Virus record (IMG/VR): IMGVR_UViG_3300046692_000137
Coordinates: 1 to 23,817 of that record
Length of the DNA stretch: 23,817 nt
Source of the DNA: a virus
Strand: one strand, 5' to 3'
Shown here: piece after piece, positions 1-5,832 of the stretch
Layout: each line of letters starts with the position of its first letter
Position numbering within the stretch: the first letter of the stretch is position 1
Position numbers and translations under genes: made by a program
Notes under the pieces: model-generated
The model's database searches: none
Told to the model about the DNA's origin: nothing
Seen by the model: the letters and a program-made list of their open reading frames with translations, nothing else

Positions 1-63
1 CGTGCACCCCATGCGGGGCTGTGGACGGCTGAAACGTAGGCAGAATGCGGCACTCAGGTTGCG

Positions 64-139
64 TCGTCTAATATACAGTACTGAAAGCGTACGATTAGAA
101 CGCAGCTAATCCGCTCGCTCCACTGTTGGAATTAGACGA
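64..139. repeat. Cluster of ATTAG-type motifs, possible recombinase or repressor sites
   Basis: TCGTCTAAT at 64-72 and ATTAGACGA at 131-139 are exact inverted copies of each other. Between them lie ATTAGA at 94-99 and GCTAAT at 104-109, so four related motifs fall within about 75 bp. The stretch 1-225 otherwise holds no gene I can support. The cluster is about 235 bp left of the tRNA-His-derived att core. Integrase arm-type or excisionase sites, or a repressor operator, are therefore possible. This is inference; no protein is matched to the motif. Confidence 0.3.
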
Positions 140-151
140 AATTTTGATGAT

Positions 152-166
152 TTAAGAATATCTTAA
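152..166. promoter_or_regulatory. Palindrome TTAAGA-N3-TCTTAA upstream of the 46-aa gene
   Basis: This is a perfect 6-bp inverted repeat with a 3-bp centre, in an AT-rich patch about 60 bp before the ATG at 226. The geometry fits a dimeric regulator operator. No convincing -35/-10 pair with standard spacing was found next to it. Confidence 0.25.
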
Positions 167-225
167 TTGCTAACTTTGCATTGTCGGCGCATGCTGTAAT
201 CTCCATAAACGATAGGGAGAAATAC

Positions 226-366
226 ATGGTTACTCGCAAAGTCGGGCGTGATGCCGGTAGCGGTCAATTCATTCCGGTAAAGGATGCTCAGCGCGATAAG
301 CAAGGCGCCGTCGTAGAGAAGATCAAATATCCAACCCCGGCGCCACCACCGAAAAAAGGGAAATGA
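226..366 (+). CDS. Small basic hypothetical protein (46 aa) next to the att site
   Basis: The start is the ATG at 226, which has a good ribosome-binding site (GATAGGGAGA, 5-6 nt spacing). The same frame stays open upstream to a TTG at 181, but that codon has no ribosome-binding site. The protein begins MVTRKVGRDAGSGQFIPV and ends in a Pro/Lys-rich tail (PTPAPPPKKGK). I have a general impression of similar 'KVGRDAGTGQFIPV' small proteins in proteobacterial genomes and prophages, with no assigned function. It ends 7 bp before the tRNA-His fragment, so it is the last gene on this side of the att core. It is too short for a fold prediction by eye. Function unknown. Confidence 0.7.
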   Translation: MVTRKVGRDAGSGQFIPVKDAQRDKQGAVVEKIKYPTPAPPPKKGK

Positions 367-373
367 TAGGAGC

Positions 374-428
374 GAGCCCAGGATTGTGATTCCTGTTGTC
401 GTGGGTTCGAGCCCCATCAGCCACCCCA
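374..428 (+). other. att core: 3' fragment of a tRNA-His gene (5' part missing)
   Basis: The fragment contains the anticodon arm CAGGA-TTGTGAT-TCCTG with a GTG (His) anticodon at 386-388. It also has a variable loop, a T arm (GTGGG-TTCGAGC-CCCAT), the 3' acceptor strand CAGCCAC, discriminator C and an encoded CCA. The region before 374 has no acceptor 5' strand or D-arm 5' half, so this is not a working tRNA gene. Phage integrases often use the 3' end of tRNA genes as the crossover site, which makes this a likely att core. A prophage end carrying a lone 3' fragment should have phage DNA on its left and host DNA on its right. Here the phage late genes lie to the right, so it may be attP of a free or circular genome, or a junction of tandem elements. 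Confidence 0.85.
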
Positions 429-447
429 AAGAATACGTAGTAAGATC

Positions 448-490
448 AAAGGGTTACACGCTTCGGCTTGTAGCCCTTTTTTCTTTTTTG
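448..490 (+). terminator. Rho-independent terminator after the tRNA-His fragment
   Basis: AAAGGGTTACA (448-458) pairs with TGTAGCCCTTT (469-479), with one G-U pair. The inner helix GC-TTCG-GC closes on a UUCG tetraloop. A T-rich run (TTTTTTCTTTTTT) follows. It could be the native tRNA-His terminator carried along with the att core. It would also stop transcription arriving from the left. Confidence 0.85.
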
Positions 491-519
491 GAAGATGATA
501 TTCCAATTTTTGGAAGATG
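485..519. repeat. 13-bp direct repeat beside the att core
   Basis: TTTTTGGAAGATG occurs at 485-497 and again at 507-519, a 22-bp period (about two helical turns). TTGGAA (488-493) and TTCCAA (501-506) also form an inverted pair across the first copy. Direct repeats at helical spacing 60-90 bp from an att core are what integrase arm sites look like, but no integrase is visible to confirm this. The rest of 520-595 holds nothing I recognise. Confidence 0.45.
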
Positions 520-595
520 CCCCACCCTACCTCAGCCCCCGCACTGAGCCGGCTGCGACATGTGAGTGAGTGAAAAGCGATGCCGTATGGATGAG

Positions 596-976
596 CTATC
601 CTTCGATATCATTGGGCCAGGCTCCGAGCGCCTTAGACGTGGGCGAGTCGAGATCGTGCCGCGTGCCCGACTTTCGCCTCAACCGGTCTACATACCGCTC
701 TCGCTCTATCTTTAGCATCTCATCGCGTTCAGCGGCCCACTGTTCCAGGACGGGGAAGCACTTCAATTCTTCTTTCAGCGCATTGAGAACGGCTCCTTCA
801 CCGCCGGAAGCGTACCGCATTATTCCGGCCAACTGATCCGCGCGCCGGAGAACAACATGGAGTCGCTTGATCTCCCACAGTAGCGCGATGACATCGTCAG
901 CAGACCTCCGCGCTTGGATGTCGCGTAGTTGCTCTAATGTCAATGATGGTCCAAAAAGCTCGCCCATGATGCTCAT
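596..976 (-). CDS. Hypothetical protein (126 aa), divergent from SRAP and sharing its LexA box
   Basis: I start it at the ATG at 976 (MSIMGELFGP...). The open frame continues upstream into the antisense of the SRAP gene, so a longer start is unlikely; a second ATG at 967 is an alternative. The ribosome-binding site is weak. The product looks soluble and mostly helical: a charged helix-rich middle (about residues 13-50 and 60-100), one Cys (73) and an Arg/Lys/Asp-rich tail. I see no signal peptide, membrane segment or catalytic motif. A TATACT -10-like hexamer on the minus strand overlaps the LexA box at 980-999, so SOS control is likely. I do not recognise the family. A damage-response partner of SRAP is a guess from position only. 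Confidence 0.6.
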   Translation of the reverse strand: MSIMGELFGPSLTLEQLRDIQARRSADDVIALLWEIKRLHVVLRRADQLAGIMRYASGGEGAVLNALKEELKCFPVLEQWAAERDEMLKIERERYVDRLRRKSGTRHDLDSPTSKALGAWPNDIEG

Positions 977-979
977 TAA

Positions 980-999
980 TGCTGTATGTGCGTACAGTA
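980..999. promoter_or_regulatory. LexA (SOS) box between divergent genes
   Basis: The sequence TG-CTGT-ATGTGCGT-ACAG-TA has both CTGT and ACAG half-sites at the correct 8-bp spacing, and matches the outer TA of the consensus on one side. It lies 4 bp before the minus-strand ATG (976) and 31 bp before the SRAP ATG (1031). The minus-strand -10 candidate TATACT (1001 to 996) overlaps it. LexA binding here would repress both directions until DNA damage. Confidence 0.8.
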
Positions 1000-1030
1000 T
1001 AGCAAATTGGAAATGCGGTAGTATGTTTGC

Positions 1031-1756
1031 ATGTGCGGCAGACTCGACCAAAACGATATCAGTAGAATCCTGGCGAACTTCGACTGGGTGGACGAAGTAT
1101 TGAACCGCAGCGATGCGCCGGCGCGGTGGAATGTCCCACCCGGCACTTATCGTCCTGTGCTGCACGTTGAAGCCGGCCAGCTGGTCGCCGACGACGTGTT
1201 CTGGAGTTACCGGCCCGCTTGGGCAGCTGCTGCGACGCCGGTGCCGCCGAAGAAGAAAATCCCAATTGCTGTGAACGCCAAGGTCGAGAAGCTACTTGGC
1301 GCGTACTGGAAGCCGCTGATGCGCGCCGGTCGCGGCATCGTCTGCGCCAACGGTTGGTACGAATGGACCGGCGCAAAGGGCAGCAAGCAGCCGTGGCACA
1401 TCCATCGCAAAGATCGTGAACCGCTGTTTCTTCTGGCGCTGGCCAACTTCGGCACCTTCGTTGAAAACCGGGAGGAAGCCGGCTTCGTGCTGGTCACCGC
1501 AGATTCGCTGGGCGGCATGGTGGACGTGCACGACCGGCGGCCCGTAGCGGTGTCCGAGGAAGATGCGAGGCGCTGGCTCGATCCGGCCCTCACGCCCGAA
1601 GCAGCCGAACATCTCGCCCGGACCGCCATGCTCGACGTAGAACTATTCACTTGGTTCGCGGTCACCCGCGCGCTGAACACCGGCGCCGACGGCCCGGAAG
1701 TGGCGCTGCCAATCGAATTGCCGGCCGACGTAGTGCCGACGCAACTGGAGTTGTGA
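1031..1756 (+). CDS. SRAP (HMCES/YedK-like) abasic-site crosslinking protein
   Basis: The 241-aa product begins MCGR. In this family the Met is removed and Cys2 forms a stable thiazolidine crosslink with abasic sites in single-stranded DNA, shielding them from error-prone processing. Family residues are visible: Cys2, Asn34 (WNVPPG), the NAKVE segment (82-86), Glu111 in GWYEW and His167 in VDVHDRRPV. Length matches the family (about 220-240 aa). The start fixes Cys at position 2, which the chemistry requires. Ribosome-binding sequence before it is poor. A LexA box lies 31 bp upstream, so damage induction is likely. Its stop overlaps the next start by 1 nt (TGATG). It could be a phage-carried gene that protects DNA, or a host gene flanking an att site. 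Confidence 0.93.
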   Translation: MCGRLDQNDISRILANFDWVDEVLNRSDAPARWNVPPGTYRPVLHVEAGQLVADDVFWSYRPAWAAAATPVPPKKKIPIAVNAKVEKLLGAYWKPLMRAGRGIVCANGWYEWTGAKGSKQPWHIHRKDREPLFLLALANFGTFVENREEAGFVLVTADSLGGMVDVHDRRPVAVSEEDARRWLDPALTPEAAEHLARTAMLDVELFTWFAVTRALNTGADGPEVALPIELPADVVPTQLEL

Positions 1757-1995
1757 TGGAAGAGAATGAAGATCGCCCGAAGGAAGGTGACTTCGTGCGG
1801 ATGGTAGGCGATCCGGATGGCCAGGTAATGTGGGTGACGTGCTCAGATCTGGGCGAGCAGCACGACTGGGAGGGCGTGAGGAACGGTATTCGTTGCGAGT
1901 GGGAAGCCGACGGCGAGCCGCAGTTTGAGGTTTTCAGGCCGGGCCAACTGGTCGTCGTGCAGCGCGCCGAACAGCTCAGCGGCAACTCGCAATAA
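1756..1995 (+). CDS. YodC/DUF2158-like small protein coupled to SRAP
   Basis: This 79-aa acidic protein starts at the ATG that overlaps the SRAP stop (TGATG at 1754-1758), so translational coupling is likely. The layout, EGDFVRMVGDPDG..M.V near the N-terminus, then IRCEWE and a final F.PGQLVVV, resembles the small beta-barrel YodC/DUF2158 family, whose molecular role is unknown. I place it there by pattern only. It is presumably co-induced with SRAP by the LexA-controlled promoter. Its last 20 bp overlap, tail to tail, the end of the Rz1-like gene on the other strand, and no terminator separates the two operons. Confidence 0.65.
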   Translation: MEENEDRPKEGDFVRMVGDPDGQVMWVTCSDLGEQHDWEGVRNGIRCEWEADGEPQFEVFRPGQLVVVQRAEQLSGNSQ

Positions 1996-2245
1996 CCGCC
2001 TCCAGCTTCCCTTCGTACTTCCGCCCCACCAGCCAATCATTGGCCAGAGCAATTACCTGCGCGCCATCGCTGGCCGTGGCCGGCAGCTTATCGAACTGAT
2101 AGACCGGCTTGACGGGTACCGCATCCGCATTGACACATGGAACCGGGACCGGCACCTCGACGCGCTGAGTTACCGGCGTTGGCGCACTGGCGCAGCCACC
2201 CAACGCCGCAGCCAGCAGCGCCGCCTTTATCTTCAGTAGCTTCAT
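1976..2245 (-). CDS. Rz1: Rz1-like outer-membrane spanin lipoprotein
   Basis: An 89-aa protein with a lipoprotein signal: a basic N-terminus (MKLLKIK), a hydrophobic Ala/Leu core and the lipobox L-G-G-C with Cys18. The mature part starts Pro-rich (APTP.., VPVPVPC), as in Rz1 o-spanins. O-spanins sit in the outer membrane and join the i-spanin across the periplasm, fusing the two membranes in the last lysis step. The ATG at 2245 overlaps the stop of the Rz-like gene (ATGA). The same frame is open further upstream, but that part is only the shadow of Rz. It is longer than lambda Rz1 (60 aa) and not nested inside Rz. It is the last gene of the late operon in this window and overlaps a convergent gene by 20 bp. 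Confidence 0.8.
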   Translation of the reverse strand: MKLLKIKAALLAAALGGCASAPTPVTQRVEVPVPVPCVNADAVPVKPVYQFDKLPATASDGAQVIALANDWLVGRKYEGKLEAVIASCR

Positions 2246-2649
2246 CGCACCTTCTCCAGTAGCTGATTCACGTAGGGCATGGCCTCGGCGCAAGTCGTTG
2301 CCTTGGCGCCGATCAGCTGCTGCAGCGCCGCGTCGAAGCGCTGGCCGTTGGCCGCAGCCTGTTGCTGGGCGGCTTGGCCGCGCGCCTTGGCATCCTCGGA
2401 TGCTCGGTACCAGGTCTGGATAGCGCGATTCTGATCGTCTACGCCGGCGCGCAGCCCGGCCGTAACCAGCTTCTCTGCGGCCAGATCGGTCAGCGCCTTG
2501 TCGCGCGCGGCGGCGGCCGACCACCACAGCGCGCCGCCGGCACTGCCACCTGCCAGCAGGATCGCCAGCAGCGCTACCGTGGCCACCTTCCACACCTTAC
2601 CTGCGAGCACGCCGCCGGCACCGGCCGCAATGTCGCCCAGGGCGCTCAT
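2242..2649 (-). CDS. Rz: Rz-like inner-membrane spanin
   Basis: A 135-aa protein starting at the ATG at 2649, which overlaps the endolysin stop by 4 nt. One membrane segment lies at about residues 20-44 (a V/A/L/I-rich run ending GGALWW). A periplasmic Ala/Gln/Glu-rich region of coiled-coil character follows. This is the usual i-spanin plan. Its position between endolysin and a lipobox protein, with ATGA overlaps on both sides, supports the call more than sequence similarity does. It pairs with the downstream o-spanin to disrupt the outer membrane. Confidence 0.8.
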   Translation of the reverse strand: MSALGDIAAGAGGVLAGKVWKVATVALLAILLAGGSAGGALWWSAAAARDKALTDLAAEKLVTAGLRAGVDDQNRAIQTWYRASEDAKARGQAAQQQAAANGQRFDAALQQLIGAKATTCAEAMPYVNQLLEKVR

Positions 2650-3140
2650 GCGAGTCTCCCGCCGGCGGCCGAGTAGATGCTGGCCAGTTGCGCCACCTTG
2701 CGCATCGGCTGTCCCGGGTAGTTCGCGCCGGGCAAACTCGCCCACAGGTTGCTCACGGCGGCCACAGCATCAGCGAACCGCCCCGCCTCGATCAGGGGCA
2801 ATGCGCGACGCTCGCGGATCAGCTGTACGGCCCAGGCATCCTGCGACGCCGGGGCGAAGTCGGGCAAACGCAGCAGGTCGCGATAATGCGCCCAGTCTCG
2901 CAGCATATGCTGGTACCGGCCGGAGGCCGTGCTCTTCAGGCCGGTGCTATTGATGAGCTTCGGCGCACGGCCTGCGGCGAACGGGTGCGCGTCGTAGTCG
3001 CTGAAGATCTCTGGACGGCCATCGGCGCCAGTGACGATCACGTCGTAGCCATTATTGCGCGTGGCGGGGCTGGTCGACGTACCCTCCGCCCACGCTATGG
3101 TATCCAGGAAGGCGCGCAAGTTGGCGCTGGCGGCGATCAC
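2646..3140 (-). CDS. Lambda R-type endolysin (lytic transglycosylase)
   Basis: This 164-aa protein closely follows lambda R in layout. It has AFLDTIAWAEGT with the catalytic Glu at residue 19, then TRN.GYDVIV, the STASGRYQ segment, FAPASQDAWAVQLI.ERRALP, and SNLWASLPGA.Y near the C-terminus. Lambda R cleaves peptidoglycan glycan strands, forming 1,6-anhydro products, once the holin lets it into the periplasm. No signal peptide is seen, so release depends on the holin. The ATG at 3140 overlaps the holin stop (ATGA), and its own stop overlaps the Rz start. The length equals the family norm (158 aa in lambda). Confidence 0.95.
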   Translation of the reverse strand: MIAASANLRAFLDTIAWAEGTSTSPATRNNGYDVIVTGADGRPEIFSDYDAHPFAAGRAPKLINSTGLKSTASGRYQHMLRDWAHYRDLLRLPDFAPASQDAWAVQLIRERRALPLIEAGRFADAVAAVSNLWASLPGANYPGQPMRKVAQLASIYSAAGGRLA

Positions 3141-3583
3141 AGCGCACCTCGCGCATCCTTGACTACCTCGGCCGCGTCGTGGACCATCTCACCGATGTCC
3201 TTGTCGCGGCGGCGGTCGAGCCAGCGGATCACGCCGCCGATCAACCACCAGGCCGGCAGGCCAGCAGCCACCATCACTGGCGCGGCAACGAACAGCACGC
3301 CCATTGCTGGGTCGCCGCCGTACAGGATGGTAACCGCCTTGGCCGAATCGAACAGCGAGGGCCACCAGCTGTGCACGGCCATGACCAGGAATGGGCCGAA
3401 GAGCGCACTGGTGGCGATCGTGCTGGTCAGTCGCAGGAACGCCTCGCGCAGCGTCTTGGGCCACATGAACAGGAACACCAGCGCGGTCGCGGCGGCGCCG
3501 GCCAGCACCGGAGCGCCGAAGATTTTAATCAGCGCGCCGCCGGCGGCGGAAGTTGTTTCGAGTGCGGGCATAGTTTCTTTCAT
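3137..3583 (-). CDS. Holin, three predicted membrane segments
   Basis: The 148-aa product from the ATG at 3583 has hydrophobic segments at about residues 20-40, 54-74 and 93-120. A strongly charged C-terminal tail follows (DRRRDKDIGEM...). Three segments with a cytoplasmic basic tail fits a class I-like holin, which opens the inner membrane at a set time to release the endolysin. It is the first gene of the lysis cassette, with an ATGA overlap into the endolysin. The start is uncertain: the ATG at 3583 lies only 5 bp after the T-run of a terminator and lacks a clear ribosome-binding site. A second ATG at 3571 gives a product 4 residues shorter. A dual start, as in lambda S, is possible but unproven. 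Confidence 0.8.
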   Translation of the reverse strand: MKETMPALETTSAAGGALIKIFGAPVLAGAAATALVFLFMWPKTLREAFLRLTSTIATSALFGPFLVMAVHSWWPSLFDSAKAVTILYGGDPAMGVLFVAAPVMVAAGLPAWWLIGGVIRWLDRRRDKDIGEMVHDAAEVVKDARGAL

Positions 3584-3588
3584 GGCGT

Positions 3589-3611
3589 AAAAAAACCCGC
3601 CGGAGCGGGTT
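3589..3611 (-). terminator. Rho-independent terminator before the holin
   Basis: On the minus strand AACCCGC (3611-3605) pairs with GCGGGTT (3600-3594) around a 4-nt loop. A run of seven T's overlaps the end of the stem (3595-3589). It lies between the 80-aa gene and the holin, inside the late operon, so it would cut lysis-gene expression unless read through. Confidence 0.85.
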
Positions 3612-3621
3612 GGGTAGTGGA

Positions 3622-3864
3622 TCAATTCGTAGCAGTCAGCTCGGGATCGCCTGCAGGTTCGTCAGGCGGCGCATAGTCCGGCCAGGTGGTCGGGTCGTCC
3701 GGATCCACGCCGCTCTCCCATGCCCAAGTCCACCCGTTGACAGCGCAGATGTACTCGGCAAAGCAACGGGAAGATGTGATCAGATTCAGGTATGCGCCAT
3801 CCTGGTACAAGATGACGCGCCCTTGGTTCTCCAGGTTCGTGCAGGTATAGGGGATGTCCGACAT
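3622..3864 (-). CDS. Small hypothetical protein (80 aa) after the tail fibre
   Basis: Starts at the ATG at 3864 with a strong ribosome-binding site (AAGGAG, 6 nt spacing). The N-terminal half looks beta-rich (YTCTNLENQGRVILYQDGAYLNLI). It contains three Cys and a Trp-rich stretch (NGWTWAWE), then an acidic Pro/Asp-rich tail. There is no signal peptide or membrane segment. It lies 10 bp after the fibre gene and just before a terminator and the lysis genes. A fibre-associated or chaperone role is possible from position, but I do not recognise the family. Confidence 0.75.
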   Translation of the reverse strand: MSDIPYTCTNLENQGRVILYQDGAYLNLITSSRCFAEYICAVNGWTWAWESGVDPDDPTTWPDYAPPDEPAGDPELTATN

Positions 3865-3874
3865 TCCTTGCTCC

Positions 3875-5830
3875 TTAAATAGTTTCGATAATGGCAAAAG
3901 CCGCACCACCGTCGCCGCTGTTTGTCGCGTCCCCGCTCGATGGTGCAGACATAGCTGCGCCACCAGATGCGCCGCCGTAATTAACCGACCCTGAGCCAAT
4001 CACGCCAATGGCGCTGCTGCCCGAGCACGCGACTGCGCCGCTGCCGCCGAGCATGCGGGAAGCCGCGGTTGTGAGCGTACTACTACCTACGACACCGCCC
4101 GATCCGGCTCCGAGGTCTGCCGCGGTTGTGCCGGACGTGCCGCCTTGCGCGGGCTGCCCGGCGCTACCCAAATTTAGAGGGGTAATAACCAAACCAAATA
4201 CAGATGGGGCCGCCAGCCCCGCGCCGACTGCGGTGCTCACCGCGTCAGTTGCGTTTGCCGAAGCAGACGCATAGCCGCCGCCTGAAGAAGCCGCGCGCAC
4301 CGTATTGGCTACGACGTCGCCACTTTTTCCGCCAACCCCTGCGCCACCTGAAGCCGCACAACGATTATTCGTTGTGCTGGTCGCGGTTGCAGAACCAGAC
4401 GGGACAGCCAATCCCCGGTATGGCGATGCGGCGCCACCGGTCGCTGCTGCATTGCCCAAGGCTGAGGTAGCCGTACCCGAGTTTGATCCTGGGATATTGA
4501 TATCTCCACCGGAACCGACGCCTCCGACAGCACCTAACGCTACAGCGTTGCCCGATGTAGCCAAAACGCCAACGCCCGCTTTTCCTCCGCCCGCAACCAC
4601 ATTAACGCCGTTACCTACAAAGGAGGATTGTCCGGCGTTGTTGCCATCCTGAGTTATGCCGCCGCCGCTCAGGGTGCCTACACCGACCCCAAAAGCCCCC
4701 AAGAGAAGCGTGTAAGTATTCCCGGCGATTGCATAGAACGTTTTTATGACAATTGCTCCGCTGGAACCGCCGGACGCAGCAGCGGCCTTGCCCAGATTTC
4801 CTGATGCAAGGCCGCCTGATCCGGCTGCTGCAACGAGCGTGATCTTTGTGGGGCCGGTTACTTTAGCAGTCCACACCTGCGAGCTGAGTAGAAGCTCAAC
4901 ATTATGGAAGCTGGCTGCTGCACTACCGTCGTTACGGCGAACGGTCACCAGGAACTTGGATACGGTGTCGGCCACGATGTCCAGCTCGTCGCCTGGATTA
5001 ATCACGGTCGAGCCACCATGCACGAAGAAGTTGGTGCTGCTGGTAATCGGAAACGTCGATTCGGCTTTCAGTGTGCGCTTGGCGCCGGCCTGCGGCGCGT
5101 TCGGCAATCCGGTGATGGTCGCAGTTTGCGTGATCGGCACGTAGTTACCGCCGGCATTCCAGATATCCGGCGTTGCACTGCTGGCCGGCGCCGTGCCCTT
5201 CAGCTCGTCCAACGCGCCAGTCAGCTGGCCGCCGGCCGTCCCGCCCGGGGCTCCATCTGCGCCGGCCGGTGCGATAACCCAGTCGCTGTACGTTGCGGCC
5301 GGGCCTTGCGTTTTGGTCGTCGTAATCGTCAGTGTGGTGCCCACGTAAGACGCTACGGTACCGAACATGCGCGCGGCCGGCGTGCCGGTGCTGCCGACCT
5401 GCACCAGCTCGCCAGGCGGGAACTGCTTCCCGGCGGGGACGGCGAACACCTTCGTGCCGTTACCCAGCACCACGGCGGTAGCGCTGTTTGCGGTCAGACT
5501 GGTCGAACTCCCCGCGGCAGCCGCCGCGCTGTCAGCAGCGGCTTGCGCGTAGCCACCCGCATCCTGCGCAGCCTGCACGGCGGCCGTCTTGTTGGTCAAG
5601 GCCTGGCCGGCGCTGGTCGTGGCAGACTGAGCACTTGCGTCAGCTGCAGAGGCGAAAGCCTGCACCGCCAGCGCATTCGCATAGACGTTGTCGCTCAGGG
5701 CGTTCATCTGGATACCGAAAGGGCGGAGGTCCGCGACAAACGCATCCGCCTCAGGATCGAAATTGTCCGGATCGTCAATGCTGGGGCCGACGGGAAGTAC
5801 ATCGGCATGGACCGGTGGCGTAACGCTCAT
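3875..5830 (-). CDS. Tail fibre with glycine-rich C-terminal domain
   Basis: A 651-aa virion protein. Residues 1-50 are an acidic start typical of fibre attachment ends (PSIDDPDNFDPEADAF). Residues about 50-110 are an Ala/Gln-rich helical stretch suited to a trimeric coiled coil. A short collagen-like GADGAPGG follows at 190-197, then beta-type repeats to about 330. From about 333 to the end the chain is very rich in Gly, Ser and Ala, ending GDGGAAFAIIETI. This end resembles glycine-rich domains at the tips of phage fibres, which bind host receptors. The ATG at 5830 has an AGAGGA ribosome-binding site. Receptor binding is inferred; the target is unknown. Confidence 0.85.
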   Translation of the reverse strand: MSVTPPVHADVLPVGPSIDDPDNFDPEADAFVADLRPFGIQMNALSDNVYANALAVQAFASAADASAQSATTSAGQALTNKTAAVQAAQDAGGYAQAAADSAAAAAGSSTSLTANSATAVVLGNGTKVFAVPAGKQFPPGELVQVGSTGTPAARMFGTVASYVGTTLTITTTKTQGPAATYSDWVIAPAGADGAPGGTAGGQLTGALDELKGTAPASSATPDIWNAGGNYVPITQTATITGLPNAPQAGAKRTLKAESTFPITSSTNFFVHGGSTVINPGDELDIVADTVSKFLVTVRRNDGSAAASFHNVELLLSSQVWTAKVTGPTKITLVAAAGSGGLASGNLGKAAAASGGSSGAIVIKTFYAIAGNTYTLLLGAFGVGVGTLSGGGITQDGNNAGQSSFVGNGVNVVAGGGKAGVGVLATSGNAVALGAVGGVGSGGDINIPGSNSGTATSALGNAAATGGAASPYRGLAVPSGSATATSTTNNRCAASGGAGVGGKSGDVVANTVRAASSGGGYASASANATDAVSTAVGAGLAAPSVFGLVITPLNLGSAGQPAQGGTSGTTAADLGAGSGGVVGSSTLTTAASRMLGGSGAVACSGSSAIGVIGSGSVNYGGASGGAAMSAPSSGDATNSGDGGAAFAIIETI

Positions 5831-5832
5831 AT

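Noticed and set aside
7-18. CCCC-ATGC-GGGG hairpin at the left edge
   Set aside because: Short stem with no T-run; not a convincing terminator, and chance is likely in GC-rich DNA.
71-83. Half LexA-like site (TACTGTATAT on the minus strand)
   Set aside because: Only one half-site is present; the ACAG partner at 8-bp spacing is missing.
1-108. Open frame from the left edge to position 108
   Set aside because: Arg-rich, about 35 codons, no recognisable motif; an integrase end could not be supported.
163-429. 88-aa minus-strand open frame across the tRNA-His fragment
   Set aside because: It reads the antisense of the tRNA fragment and of the 46-aa gene; frames of this kind over tRNA genes are a common artefact.
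1207-1680. 157-aa minus-strand open frame inside SRAP
   Set aside because: Antisense to the conserved SRAP core with its Cys, Asn, Glu and His residues.
2688-3590. 300-aa plus-strand open frame opposite the lysis genes
   Set aside because: It is antisense to endolysin and holin, which have clear family motifs and coupled starts; GC-rich codon bias keeps the opposite frame open.
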